In this document: positions 27,480-36,364 of the stretch, one piece after another
Layout of the letters: each line of letters opens with the position of its first letter
Numbering within the stretch: position 1 is the stretch's first letter
NCBI RefSeq assembly: GCF_000263195.1
Contig: NC_018748.1
Span: 1,922,001-1,986,000 of the forward strand
Length of the DNA stretch: 64,000 nucleotides
Origin: Emticicia oligotrophica DSM 17448
GTDB taxonomy: Bacteria > Bacteroidota > Bacteroidia > Cytophagales > Spirosomataceae
Direction of reading: 5' to 3'
Notes under the pieces: generated by a model
What the model was told of the DNA's origin: nothing
Databases searched by the model: none
Seen by the model: the letters and a program-made list of their open reading frames with translations, nothing else
Made by a program: the position numbers and the translations under genes

Positions 27480-28289
27480 TTGAAAATCAATTACTTAAAA
27501 AATCAAGATTCGGGCAATTTTTTCCTTATGGCGGGTCCATGTGTTGTTGAAGGTAGAGACATGGCTCTAGAAATTGCAGAGAAAATAAAGACAATCACCG
27601 ATAGATTGGCAATCCCTTATATTTTCAAAGCTTCTTACCGAAAAGCCAATCGTACAAAACTAGATTCATTTACAGGCATTGGCGATGAACTTGCCCTTAG
27701 TATTTTGAAAGAAGTTGGAGATACTTTTCAACTACCAACCGTTACAGATATTCATGAATCTGAAGAAGCAGCTTTGGCAGCACAATATGTAGATGTACTT
27801 CAAATACCTGCATTTCTTTGTCGTCAAACTGAGCTACTCATTGCTGCTGCCCAAACAGGCAAGGCCGTAAATGTAAAGAAAGGACAGTTTATGCATGGTT
27901 CGGGTATGGGTTTTGCAGTTGAGAAGATAAAGGCTATCAATCCAGATGCTGATGTAATGTTGACCGATAGAGGAAATTCTTTTGGCTATTCAGACATCGT
28001 AGTCGATTACAGGAATATCATCGAAATGAAAGCATTTGATGTGCCAGTAGTTATGGATTGTACACACTCACTTCAACAGCCAAATCAATCTTCGGGTGTA
28101 ACCGGAGGAAAGCCAGCCTTGATAGAAACCATTGCTAAGGCTGCTATTGCAGTTGGTGCTGATGGAATTTTTATCGAAACACACCCAAACCCTTCAGTTG
28201 CTAAGTCAGACGGGGCAAATATGTTGGCATTAGATAAGTTAGAAGGCTTGCTTGAAAAGCTCCTTAAAGTGCGAGAAGCAGTAAAATGA
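27480..28289 (+). CDS. kdsA: 3-deoxy-8-phosphooctulonate (KDO-8-P) synthase
   Basis: The 269-residue enzyme condenses phosphoenolpyruvate with arabinose-5-phosphate for lipopolysaccharide KDO. Recognisable segments are MAGPCVVEGRDMALEIAE near residue 17, FKASYRKANRTKLDSFTG, TDIHESEEA, LQIPAFLCRQTELL, VNVKKGQFM, TDRGNSFGYSD and DCTHSLQQP. The start is TTG at 27480; no upstream ATG is in frame, and the next ATG would delete the first strand. An initiator of this kind suggests modest translation. Confidence 0.97.
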   Translation: MKINYLKNQDSGNFFLMAGPCVVEGRDMALEIAEKIKTITDRLAIPYIFKASYRKANRTKLDSFTGIGDELALSILKEVGDTFQLPTVTDIHESEEAALAAQYVDVLQIPAFLCRQTELLIAAAQTGKAVNVKKGQFMHGSGMGFAVEKIKAINPDADVMLTDRGNSFGYSDIVVDYRNIIEMKAFDVPVVMDCTHSLQQPNQSSGVTGGKPALIETIAKAAIAVGADGIFIETHPNPSVAKSDGANMLALDKLEGLLEKLLKVREAVK

Positions 28290-28418
28290 GGTCATTTTTT
28301 TTAAAATAGACCATACAATAACAAATTGTAGGCTAATTTTCATTTTCGAAAAATGATTTCTATATTTGGTTATTCAAACAAAACGATGACTCCCAATCAT
28401 CTAAATACACAAATAATA

Positions 28419-28748
28419 ATGGCTAAACGCAAAGATGTTCAAGATGAACCAGAACAACAAATAAACATTGAGTTATCGGAAGAAATGGCAGAAGGTGTAT
28501 ATGCTAATTTAGCGATGATAGCTCATTCAAATACAGAATTTGTGATTGATTTTATAAGATTAATGCCGGGTGTTCCGAAGGCAAAGGTAAAATCAAGAGT
28601 AATTCTAACGCCAGAGCATGCACAACGTTTATTGGTTGCCTTACAAGATAATATCGCCAAGTATGAAGATAACTTTGGAAGTATTAGAGAAACAAACGAG
28701 GCATTGCCTTTTCCGATGAACTTTGGTGGCCCAATGGGTGAAGCTTAA
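28419..28748 (+). CDS. DUF3467 family protein
   Basis: The frame extends upstream to 28353, but MAKRKDVQDEPEQQINIELS at 28419 fits the usual start of this family, giving 109 residues. Typical segments are EGVYANLAMIAHSNTEFVID, RLMPGVPKAKVKSRVILTPE and RLLVALQDNIAKYE. The protein is cytoplasmic with no known activity. A terminator follows, and kdsA precedes it by 129 bp on the same strand. Confidence 0.88.
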   Translation: MAKRKDVQDEPEQQINIELSEEMAEGVYANLAMIAHSNTEFVIDFIRLMPGVPKAKVKSRVILTPEHAQRLLVALQDNIAKYEDNFGSIRETNEALPFPMNFGGPMGEA

Positions 28749-28786
28749 GATTTCGGCAGCATATTTTCAACAGATTTTAAAATACT

Positions 28787-28811
28787 AAAAGCCTCGAATT
28801 TCGAGGCTTTT
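28787..28811. terminator. Bidirectional terminator
   Basis: AAAAGCCTCGA and TCGAGGCTTTT form a perfect 11-bp stem between the convergent DUF3467 and S58 peptidase genes. Confidence 0.85.
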
Positions 28812-28826
28812 GGCTATTTAAGGGGT

Positions 28827-29963
28827 TTATTTTATTCGATTATACTTCTTTAAAATATCTATTGTTTTATCAATAGGCAGTGCTTCTACCTTAGTGTTTT
28901 CAAAGCCAGTAAGTGTTTCTGCCGCAAATAAGGAATTTATTATGGCTTCTTCAGTGGCTTCAATGACGGCTTCAAAAAGTAGGTCTAAATCGTTGTTTCT
29001 TAGCACTTTAAAAGTTTCAAACATAGAGTCAGAGTTATGAGCAATGCGTAGTTCTTCCGCAGTAGATGCTGCAATTACGTAGTCTCCGCTGCCGTTGGCC
29101 GCTATGCCGCCCGTGCGGGCAAGACCAAGCATGGCACGAGAGGCCAAACGTTTTAGGTTTTTGGCTGAAAGAGGTGCATCTGTCAAAACAACAATCATGC
29201 AAGAACCATCATCTTTGTAAGCTTCATTGAGTTTACTAAACTTATGTTTATCAAGTTCAATACCTACAGGAGCACCATTGATTTGCAAAACACCTCCAAA
29301 ATTTGATTGAACAAGCACTCCTACTGTATAACCTCCTTTTGATTTAGGCAGAATCCTCGAAGAAGTGCCGATACCACCCTTAAAACCAAAACAAACAGTT
29401 CCAGCACCAGCTCCTACATTTCCTTCTTCTACGGGGCCATTTTGTGCTTTTTTCAAAGCTTCAAGTACATGTTCTTTAGTAATAAATCTTTTTCTAATAT
29501 CATTTAAGCCACCATCATTAGTTTCACCAACAACAGCATTGACACTTCGAACACTATTATTTTCTAAAAATTGAAAAGTATAATCAATAACCGCAGCAGC
29601 AGCAGTCGGAACAGAAAGGGTGTTGGTTAAAATAATAGGGGTTTCTAAATTGCCTAACTCTTCAACTTGTGAATAACCCGCCAGTTTTCCAAAGCCATTT
29701 CCTATGTGAATAGCCGCAGGAATTTTGTTTTGAAAAATATTTTTATCATGCGGAAGAATCGCTGTAACTCCAGTATGGACATCATTTCCTTGATGAAGTG
29801 TAACTTGTCCAACCTTCACCCCCGCAACATCTGTAATTGCGTTGAGTTTTCCAGGGCGAAGAACTCCAATTTCAATGCCAAAATCACGAGCTCGTTTTTT
29901 TTGTGCAAAAATTGAAAAATTTAGTAGAAAGAGAAAAACGAAAAGTGGAAAGTGTTTTGGCAT
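28827..29963 (-). CDS. Exported P1/DmpA-family (S58) aminopeptidase
   Basis: The 378-residue protein has a signal peptide (MPKHFPLFVFLFLLNFSIFAQ) and the DmpA/BapA fold. AITDVAGVKVGQ is near the N-terminus, and the autoproteolysis/nucleophile site GGIGTSSR is at about 197-204. SNFGGVLQINGAP follows, and a C-terminal AEELRIAHNSDSM completes the fold. These N-terminal-nucleophile enzymes self-cleave before the Ser and hydrolyse N-terminal D-, L- or beta-aminoacyl peptides; specificity here is unknown. The protein is expected in the periplasm. It is an isolated gene, convergent with the DUF3467 gene. Confidence 0.93.
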   Translation of the reverse strand: MPKHFPLFVFLFLLNFSIFAQKKRARDFGIEIGVLRPGKLNAITDVAGVKVGQVTLHQGNDVHTGVTAILPHDKNIFQNKIPAAIHIGNGFGKLAGYSQVEELGNLETPIILTNTLSVPTAAAAVIDYTFQFLENNSVRSVNAVVGETNDGGLNDIRKRFITKEHVLEALKKAQNGPVEEGNVGAGAGTVCFGFKGGIGTSSRILPKSKGGYTVGVLVQSNFGGVLQINGAPVGIELDKHKFSKLNEAYKDDGSCMIVVLTDAPLSAKNLKRLASRAMLGLARTGGIAANGSGDYVIAASTAEELRIAHNSDSMFETFKVLRNNDLDLLFEAVIEATEEAIINSLFAAETLTGFENTKVEALPIDKTIDILKKYNRIK

Positions 29964-30064
29964 GAGTATAGATATTGCATTTGAGTAAATATAAAAACAA
30001 AACCAATGAAACCTTTTGAAGTTGTTATATATTATTTTAAAAGATTTGGAAAGTCTATAAAAAA

Positions 30065-30104
30065 ATAACCCCGAAGAATACAGATTGTATAGCTTCGAGG
30101 TTAT
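30065..30104 (-). terminator. Terminator of the 213-aa barrel gene
   Basis: ATAACCCCGAAG and CTTCGAGGTTAT form a stem with one mismatch. The minus-strand sequence then runs into TTTTTAT. Confidence 0.65.
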
Positions 30105-30158
30105 GTGTTTAGATTGTACTTTTTTGAGAAAAGGATATTTTCCAATATCAAAAATTTC

Positions 30159-30800
30159 TTAAAACTCAATTCCAAATCTGATGACAACACGTTTGTATTT
30201 TCGAACTTCATTAGATTCATACCAATAATAATCATCCCCTCTTTCCTGCGTATAATCTGCTCTTTGAAAGCGATAGCCAAAATTAATTAACCATGAAGAG
30301 CCATTTCGCATGGGTAATTTGTAACCAATGGCAGGATTTATACTTATACCACCTTTGGTGTGAAAACCAGTATTATCTTCATTGAGCCAATTAGTTGAAT
30401 AACCAGCATCAAGGCTTCCCAACAGTATACTTCCTCCTTGTTTTTTTTGAAGTAAAGTTCGACGCACACCTGCTGAGAACGGCATGAGAATTGTTGACCC
30501 ATATGAATCTACACCGACTGTTAAACCAAAGGCAGTTTTGGGGTTAAGATAGAAACCATTGAAAGTTTGAACTGATAAATTTAAATGATTTTTTACTTGA
30601 TAGGTTGGCTCATAGGGTTGAGGATAATATCCACGGTAAAAACTATAAAAATTCTCAAACTTACCTCGTCCAAATAATAAACTAAATTCGGTCATGTTGA
30701 CAAATGGGTGTTTTTTGAAAAATCCTTTTGACTCTTCTTGTGCCCAAGATGGAAGAAAACTCATTACTCCCATCAAAATAATAATAAATGATTTTTTCAT
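30159..30800 (-). CDS. Exported outer-membrane beta-barrel protein, 213 aa
   Basis: The signal peptide MKKSFIIILMGVMSFLPSWAQ is followed by an aromatic, Gly-rich sequence with alternating strands (LNLSVQTFNGFYLNPKTAFG, LINFGYRFQRADY). It ends with a terminal Phe (VVIRFGIEF), as expected for an outer-membrane barrel. It lies 15 bp downstream of the LVIVD-repeat gene on the same strand, so they are probably cotranscribed. Function not recognised. Confidence 0.8.
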   Translation of the reverse strand: MKKSFIIILMGVMSFLPSWAQEESKGFFKKHPFVNMTEFSLLFGRGKFENFYSFYRGYYPQPYEPTYQVKNHLNLSVQTFNGFYLNPKTAFGLTVGVDSYGSTILMPFSAGVRRTLLQKKQGGSILLGSLDAGYSTNWLNEDNTGFHTKGGISINPAIGYKLPMRNGSSWLINFGYRFQRADYTQERGDDYYWYESNEVRKYKRVVIRFGIEF

Positions 30801-30815
30801 GATTTTGATAAGGAA

Positions 30816-32105
30816 TTAGTTTTCTCTTTTTACAGGTATGACACTCAACTGTTTCAAATTCTTTGGGTTTGAAGTATCGTATTGGTATAGTCCATCTTTT
30901 CCAACCATTAATAAATGTTTACCCTCCAATGGTATTACATCATAAGCATCTATTTTTTCAATGTGTTGTTGGAGTATAATATTTGTACTCGAAGAAGCAT
31001 CGAAAGTTTTTAGTCCATATTGACTTTCACAAATAAATAAGTTTGGAAAATCAATACCTAAACCAGCAGGTTGTTGCATATCATAACTCTTGATAAGGCT
31101 CGGAGAGGAGAGGTTTGATACATTCACCACATCAAGTCTATTGGGAGCAACACCACACCAACCAGTACGTAAGGTAACATAGGCAACATCATTGTGTACA
31201 ATAACAGGGTCACAGGCACGAGCGTGTTGAAAAATCGAAAGACGTTCTGGTTTTTCTGGATTTTTGTTGTCAAAAATGTACATTCCAGTGTTCGAACCAA
31301 TGAAAAGTTTATCCTTATAGGGAAAAATCGTTTCAATTCCCCAACCAAGATTAATTTTAGTTTGTTGGGCGGGTTTATTATTAGTTTTTACATCAAAAAC
31401 TAATAAATCTGATTGAGATACGGCATATAAATAGTCATTATATAAGGTGAATCTAGCCATTGAGCCACCTGTACCAGTGCTTGTGGTTGCTGCTCCACTT
31501 CCAGAACCAGAGCTAACTGTTGGAGAAGAAGACTTTAGAGCATCTTGAAGGTAATAAATAGGGTTAATGGTTGTGTTTTCTAGTCCGCAATTAGTTTTAA
31601 TTTTCTCAGTGATTATTTTTACCTCATAATCTGTTATGGTTTGATTTTGGTTATTGTAATACCAATAAATACCATCAGCTAAACCATTTTGAAAAATTTC
31701 TTGCAGACGCCCCGTTTCTTTGATATTGGTAGGGTTAGAAATATCAAAAGTAACAAGGTCCATATAACTATCGGCATAGAGCGTATTGTCTTTAACAGCC
31801 ATATCTATTACCCCTGGAATCTGTAAAAAGGCAATGTTTTTGGGTTGTTGAGGGTTTGAATTATCAATAATATGGATGCCCTTTTTTACCTCATTAATAA
31901 ACAAATAATTGTCTTTAACATAAATTTTACCGGGATTGACTAAATCTTGGGGCGATTTGGTTGTAATTCCTTTGCGAATCTCTTCAACTGAAAGCGTAAA
32001 AGGAACGTTGGTTCGATAACTACGAGTTGTTTCACAGTCATCTGTGCAGGCTGAGTTAGCAAAAGTTATGTAAACAAATGCTAAGAGTAGTAATTGTTTT
32101 TTCAT
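30816..32105 (-). CDS. Exported LVIVD-repeat beta-propeller protein
   Basis: The 429-residue protein has a signal/lipobox-like N-terminus with Cys 20 (ANSAC). Multiple LVIVD-type repeats follow: KGIHIIDNSNPQQPKNIAFL, LVTFDISNPTNIKETGRL, GMYIFDNKNPEKPERLSIF, LDVVNVSNLSSPSLIKSYD and LYQYDTSNPKNLKQLSVI. These make a surface propeller. A Ser/Gly/Thr-rich loop (SSGSGSGAATTSTGTGG) separates the propeller halves. It is likely the first gene of a pair with the barrel protein downstream, which suggests an outer-membrane complex (inference). Confidence 0.85.
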   Translation of the reverse strand: MKKQLLLLAFVYITFANSACTDDCETTRSYRTNVPFTLSVEEIRKGITTKSPQDLVNPGKIYVKDNYLFINEVKKGIHIIDNSNPQQPKNIAFLQIPGVIDMAVKDNTLYADSYMDLVTFDISNPTNIKETGRLQEIFQNGLADGIYWYYNNQNQTITDYEVKIITEKIKTNCGLENTTINPIYYLQDALKSSSPTVSSGSGSGAATTSTGTGGSMARFTLYNDYLYAVSQSDLLVFDVKTNNKPAQQTKINLGWGIETIFPYKDKLFIGSNTGMYIFDNKNPEKPERLSIFQHARACDPVIVHNDVAYVTLRTGWCGVAPNRLDVVNVSNLSSPSLIKSYDMQQPAGLGIDFPNLFICESQYGLKTFDASSSTNIILQQHIEKIDAYDVIPLEGKHLLMVGKDGLYQYDTSNPKNLKQLSVIPVKREN

Positions 32106-32120
32106 AGTTTTAATTTCTTG

Positions 32121-32196
32121 TTACCACAGAGGCACAGATTAAATAAATATTACAGAAATTTCTATAGAAATCATAAAATCTGTGCCTCCGTGGTAA
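32121..32196. repeat. Long inverted repeat between serpin and LVIVD genes
   Basis: TTACCACAGAGGCACAGATT at 32121-32140 pairs with 32177-32196, its reverse complement with one mismatch, around a 36-bp AT-rich centre. It fills the whole intergenic region and has no terminal T run, so it is not a simple terminator. Confidence 0.75.
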
Positions 32197-32199
32197 ATT

Positions 32200-33414
32200 T
32201 TATAAATTCACAATTTTACCAGCAAAAAGAATCGTATTTGATTGCTTTTCACTAATAAAGAATGCGAATGGCTTATTACAGATAAATTCTGGCAAGATAG
32301 GCATTGAAGTAAGTTCAATGCCTATTGTTGTTACTGCCGCTGCTTCTGTGCCTTTTTCGTCAACCGCTACGAATGTATTTTGCTTAACGAACCCCACTTT
32401 TAATTTACCAGCAGGTTGTGCAATTTTCGATAAATCGGCCGCATCTGTAAACATGGTTTTCATACCCATATTTGCTAAAACATTATTTAAGTTGGTCTCA
32501 TATTCAATGGTAAATTTCGGTAAACCAACTATTACTTTTTGTTCTGTAAGTGAAGCGTTTAAGTTTTTCCACTCACTTACTGACATTGTGTTGATAACTT
32601 CACCAACAGAAGTTTTTCCTTCTGGTAATACAATCGTCATTACATAATTTCCATCACCGTAAGCAAGTTCAAGTGCTTGGTAGTTAGGTCTTTTGGTATA
32701 TTTTAATTTTTCAGTCATACTCATCATTTTGACCGAATTTGTACCTGTAGTTCCTGCAAAATTTTCCTCGTGTGTATTGGCTGTTTTGAATGGGATTTTC
32801 CAATCGCCTTTAAAATAAAGAGCATTCATCAAAAACATTACATGAGCAGGTTCGATTTTATCTAAAACCTTTTTGATTTTACCATTAGTATTATCACTTG
32901 CCCAGTTGTTTATTTTACCTACGGTTGCGGTATTTTCAAAGTCTTCTGCATAGGCTTTTGCATTGAATGACTCTCTGAGCACATCAAGAAAAGACTTTTC
33001 AACTGAAAAACTATTTCGATACCAAACAGAATTAGCAATGGTATTTGTCACTTTAGAATCGACATTAGGAAGACCATCCATTAAATCTTTGTAAATGGCG
33101 TTTGTTGCGGCGAGGTCAGGAGAAACCCTCAAACCTGTTTGAATTTCTTCTTTGGTCTTGGTGTCTGCCCCATTCAAAAGCATTCCTAGAGCAACATGTA
33201 AGCTAAGAGGCGAAACAAAATAGTTTTTGTCGGCCTTTTCTTCAGCATTATGTTTCTTTAAAAAATCGAAAGCAAACTCGCTTGTTTGGTCGGCAAAAGT
33301 AGCAGGAACGGCTCTGAGAAGTTGGTTGGGTTGCACGGAATCTGTTTCGGTATTACAACTGGCAGCCATCAAAAAAAGGGTACCAGCTAAGGTTAGACTT
33401 TTTATACTTTTCAT
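32200..33414 (-). CDS. Serpin-family protease inhibitor, lipoprotein
   Basis: The 404-residue serpin has a lipobox MAASC (Cys 20) and full serpin landmarks: NYFVSPLSLHVALGMLLNGA, NSVWYRNSF, MFLMNALYFKGDWKIPF, KMMSMTEKLKYTK and the hinge EKGTEAAAVTTIG, followed by a proximal FICNKPFAFFI. The Ala-rich hinge predicts an inhibitory serpin able to insert its reactive loop. The scissile bond lies around Thr-Ser-Met in IELTSMP but cannot be fixed exactly. It would be lipid-anchored and could trap proteases at the cell surface. Bacterial serpins are uncommon but known. Confidence 0.94.
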   Translation of the reverse strand: MKSIKSLTLAGTLFLMAASCNTETDSVQPNQLLRAVPATFADQTSEFAFDFLKKHNAEEKADKNYFVSPLSLHVALGMLLNGADTKTKEEIQTGLRVSPDLAATNAIYKDLMDGLPNVDSKVTNTIANSVWYRNSFSVEKSFLDVLRESFNAKAYAEDFENTATVGKINNWASDNTNGKIKKVLDKIEPAHVMFLMNALYFKGDWKIPFKTANTHEENFAGTTGTNSVKMMSMTEKLKYTKRPNYQALELAYGDGNYVMTIVLPEGKTSVGEVINTMSVSEWKNLNASLTEQKVIVGLPKFTIEYETNLNNVLANMGMKTMFTDAADLSKIAQPAGKLKVGFVKQNTFVAVDEKGTEAAAVTTIGIELTSMPILPEFICNKPFAFFISEKQSNTILFAGKIVNL

Positions 33415-33428
33415 TGGTTTGAGTTTTT

Positions 33429-33461
33429 AACGAAGTCTTCGCTTTGAGCGAAGACTTCGTT
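33429..33461 (-). terminator. Terminator of the small lipoprotein pair
   Basis: AACGAAGTCTTCGCT pairs perfectly (15 bp) with AGCGAAGACTTCGTT around TTG. On the minus strand it is followed by AAAAACTC and lacks a long T run, so efficiency is uncertain. The stem resembles that at 42402-42434. Confidence 0.6.
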
Positions 33462-33475
33462 TGGGTTAACGAGAA

Positions 33476-33928
33476 TTATTTTCTTTCAAAATAAATGGCT
33501 TCATTAGAAGGGCTTGCCAGATAAAATACTAAAGTGTTTTTATCTTTGAAGTCGTAGCGTTGGATACTTCTCAATCGTTCGTAAAAGGTCGCTTCAAATT
33601 GATTCGCTTCGAGTGTACCCGCAATTTTGGTACTTCCTATAACCGGAATCGAAATTGTTTTTTTGTTTTCATCAATTTCAGGAGAAATAAAATAGAAATT
33701 CACGGAAGAACGACCATTAAAAGTATATTTACCTTCCTCATCTTTGATTTCAAGCGTCACATCAAATGCAGGGACATTTCCATCGGCATAGCCTTTCAAT
33801 TTCCATTGACCTAATAGGTCTGATTTTCTCAGTGAACTTATGGTCATATTGTTCGCTTCTACAATTTCTTTTGAACACGCACTTAAAAATAAGGTGCAGA
33901 TTATCAGTGTATTAACTAATACTTTCAT
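33476..33928 (-). CDS. Small lipoprotein, lipocalin/META-like
   Basis: The 150-residue protein has a lipobox LSAC (Cys 18). It is beta-rich, with LLGQWKLKGYADG, VTLEIKDEEGKYTFNGRSSV and a closing NTLVFYLASPSNEAIYF. This pattern occurs in META (HslJ-like) and lipocalin-like lipoproteins of Bacteroidota; the resemblance is by eye. It is 8 bp downstream of a second small lipoprotein gene, forming a two-gene unit next to the serpin. Function unknown. Confidence 0.75.
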   Translation of the reverse strand: MKVLVNTLIICTLFLSACSKEIVEANNMTISSLRKSDLLGQWKLKGYADGNVPAFDVTLEIKDEEGKYTFNGRSSVNFYFISPEIDENKKTISIPVIGSTKIAGTLEANQFEATFYERLRSIQRYDFKDKNTLVFYLASPSNEAIYFERK

Positions 33929-33936
33929 TGCTAGTT

Positions 33937-34353
33937 TTACTTTTTAATACGTTGGTAGGATTCGCTAAAGCCATCATAAAAATTATCTGCTAAAGATAAT
34001 TCGTCGGCTGTTTGACTCATAATTACGGCCGAGGTGCTATCACTAAATTTAATAAAGTCAACTTGTTCGGGTTTATAAATAGATTTACCCTGTGTAATCT
34101 GGTAAGTGCCAGAAATTTCGAGTTTGTTGTCTTTATAACGAGAAAACTTTAGGTCTGAAGTTAGAACTAAACGTCGTTCGTAGCCTGCTGTTGAAGGTGT
34201 AATTGTTTTGCCAGCAATTCCACCAGTTGAAGAAATCCAACGCCACTCTCCAACAAGGCTATTCGTAGTTTCGTTGGTGGCTTTCACCTCTTCTTTACTG
34301 CATGAAAACGTAAAAAGTGTGGCAAAAATTAATAAAAAACTTAGCTTTTTCAT
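33937..34353 (-). CDS. Small lipoprotein, lipocalin-like
   Basis: The 138-residue protein has a lipobox TFSC (Cys 18) and a lipocalin-like opening SLVGEWRWISSTGGIAG after a short linker, then RRLVLTSDLKFSRY and TYQITQGKSIY. The type is common in Bacteroidota and its ligand is unknown. It is the first gene of the pair with 33476-33928 and is divergent from the gamma-glutamyltransferase gene. Confidence 0.75.
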   Translation of the reverse strand: MKKLSFLLIFATLFTFSCSKEEVKATNETTNSLVGEWRWISSTGGIAGKTITPSTAGYERRLVLTSDLKFSRYKDNKLEISGTYQITQGKSIYKPEQVDFIKFSDSTSAVIMSQTADELSLADNFYDGFSESYQRIKK

Positions 34354-34434
34354 TTTAAATTATAGTTTTGTTTGTGAATCTTGTCGGGTCATCTCTATGG
34401 TCTGCAGCCCATCGTAATTATTTAAACTCAGCTT

Positions 34435-34478
34435 GTCGGGGAGAAGAAAAAGGATACACTCATTTCTTCTCCCACGAC
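34435..34478. repeat. Hairpin in the intergenic region between the lipoprotein and ggt genes
   Basis: GTCGGGGAGAAGAAA pairs with TTTCTTCTCCCACGAC with one bulge, giving about 14 base pairs. No T tract follows on either strand. It lies upstream of the predicted ggt promoter, so it is not in that transcript. Its role is not apparent. Confidence 0.5.
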
Positions 34479-34547
34479 GAAACAAAGTGTTTCTGTCTGA
34501 GTAAATTACCCTTTTCACAAATAATGATTCTGCTTTGTAAAAATTGG

Positions 34548-34578
34548 TTGGAAGCCGTGGCTAAAAAAATTATATTTA
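34548..34578 (+). promoter_or_regulatory. Putative Bacteroidota-type promoter of the ggt homologue
   Basis: TTG, a 20-nt spacer, then TATATTTA (7 of 8 to TAnnTTTG), ending 22 bp before the ATG. Confidence 0.45.
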
Positions 34579-34600
34579 TGAAAAAAATTAACAAACTACA

Positions 34601-36295
34601 ATGAAAAAACACCTAACCTTCATTTCTCTGCTTACTTTATCAATTACTTCATATGCACAAGACCGCATTTCTGGAAAAACTTGGGCGGGTCGTTCGGAGG
34701 TAATTGCACAAAATGGGATGGTTTGTACGTCTCACCCACTTTCTACGCAAGCGGCTATCGAAGTCCTTCGTGCGGGCGGAAGTGCTGTTGATGCCGCCAT
34801 TGCGGCAAACGCCATGGAAGGAATGGTTGAACCACACGTAAATGGTATTGGTGGTGATATCTTTGCTATCGTATGGGATGCCAAGACTCAACGACTTTAT
34901 GGTTTGAATGGCTCGGGACGTTCGCCATATAGTCTTACTTTGGAAGAATTCAAAAAACGTGGACTTACGCACATTCCTGCACTTGGTCCTTTGCCAATTA
35001 GTGTTCCGGGTTGTGTAGATGGTTGGTTTGAGTTGCATAAAAAGTTTGGGAAATTACCGATGGAAAAAATTCTTTCGCACGCCATTTATTATGGAAGAAA
35101 TGGCTTTCCAGTACACGATGAATTAGCAGTAAGTTTACAAAATGTTCCTCGATTATATGGTAAGTTTCCGAACATAAAAGAACACTATTATCCAAATGGT
35201 GAAGTACCAAAGAAGGGTGATATTTTCAAAAACCCAAATTTGGCAAATACCTTAGAAAAAATCGCCAAAGGTGGTCGTGATGCTTTTTATAAAGGGGAAA
35301 TCGCTCAAACAATAGATGCTTTCATGAAGAAAAACGGAGGTTTTTTAAGTGCTAAAGACCTTGCCGACCATACTTCTACTTGGATAGAGCCAGTTTCGAC
35401 GAATTATCGTGGCTATGATGTTTGGGAATTACCTCCGAATGGACAAGGGATTGCGGTTTTACAAATGTTAAACATTTTGGAAGGTTACGATTTTTCAAAA
35501 ATTCCTTACGGAAGTACCGAACACGTACATCTTTTTACAGAAGCCAAGAAGTTGGTTTTTGAAGACCGTGCAAAATTCTATGCCGACCCCGAATTTGCTA
35601 AAATTCCAGTAAAATCATTAATATCGAAAGAATATGCGGCCGAAAGACGCAAACTAATCGACCCAAATAAAGCTGCCACTCATTACGATGCAGGAAACCC
35701 CGCTTTGCGAGAAGGTGACACCATTTACTTGACCGTAGCCGACAAAGACGGAAACATGGTTTCGTTGATTCAAAGTAATTACCGAGGTTTTGGTTCGGGA
35801 ATGATGCCCGATGGTTTAGGTTTTATTTTTCAAGACCGTGGTGAATTGTATAATTTGAAAGAAGGAGAAAACAATACTTATGCTCCGCACAAACGTCCGT
35901 TTCAGACAATTATTCCAGCATTTGTGACCAAAGATGGCAAACCATTTATGAGTTTTGGTGTAATGGGCGGAGCTTTCCAACCTATGGGGCATGTGCAGAT
36001 AATTATGGATGTGGTTGATTTCGGTATGAATCTACAAGAAGCAGGCGATGCCCCAAGACTCAACCACGATGGTTCATCAGAGCCAACGGGCGAGCCAATG
36101 GAAGGCGTAGGCATGATAACGATGGAGTCGGGGATACCTTATGAAACCATCAGAGGTTTAATGCAAAAAGGACATAAAGTGGGCTACACGCTTGGTCAAT
36201 ATGGTGGTTATCAAGCCATTCGCTACGACCCTGTGCGAAAAGTATATTTCGGAGCATCAGAATCTCGAAAAGATGGCCATGCGGCTGGGTTTTGA
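34601..36295 (+). CDS. Exported gamma-glutamyltransferase / acylase family protein
   Basis: The 564-residue N-terminal-nucleophile hydrolase has a signal peptide (MKKHLTFISLLTLSITSYAQ). The family segments STQAAIEVLRAGGSAVDAAI, NGIGGDIFAIV, PGCVDGWFEL and ELPPNGQGIAVLQ are present. The autocleavage/nucleophile Thr is at about residue 374 in EGDTIYLTVADKDGN, followed by NYRGFGSGM. The second residue of the usual T-T-H motif is replaced (T-I-Y), as in YwrD-like members, so the substrate may be a gamma-glutamyl or other acyl amide. It is expected in the periplasm, handling glutathione or similar compounds. A terminator follows the stop. Confidence 0.92.
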   Translation: MKKHLTFISLLTLSITSYAQDRISGKTWAGRSEVIAQNGMVCTSHPLSTQAAIEVLRAGGSAVDAAIAANAMEGMVEPHVNGIGGDIFAIVWDAKTQRLYGLNGSGRSPYSLTLEEFKKRGLTHIPALGPLPISVPGCVDGWFELHKKFGKLPMEKILSHAIYYGRNGFPVHDELAVSLQNVPRLYGKFPNIKEHYYPNGEVPKKGDIFKNPNLANTLEKIAKGGRDAFYKGEIAQTIDAFMKKNGGFLSAKDLADHTSTWIEPVSTNYRGYDVWELPPNGQGIAVLQMLNILEGYDFSKIPYGSTEHVHLFTEAKKLVFEDRAKFYADPEFAKIPVKSLISKEYAAERRKLIDPNKAATHYDAGNPALREGDTIYLTVADKDGNMVSLIQSNYRGFGSGMMPDGLGFIFQDRGELYNLKEGENNTYAPHKRPFQTIIPAFVTKDGKPFMSFGVMGGAFQPMGHVQIIMDVVDFGMNLQEAGDAPRLNHDGSSEPTGEPMEGVGMITMESGIPYETIRGLMQKGHKVGYTLGQYGGYQAIRYDPVRKVYFGASESRKDGHAAGF

Positions 36296-36302
36296 TTGGT
36301 TT

Positions 36303-36328
36303 AAAAGAGAATTTTATAATTCTCTTTT
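36303..36328 (+). terminator. Terminator of the ggt homologue
   Basis: AAAAGAGAATT pairs with AATTCTCTTTT across TTAT and is followed by ATTTTTGTC. Confidence 0.8.
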
Positions 36329-36364
36329 ATTTTTGTCATAACTTCACATAAAAATTAGAAAAAT

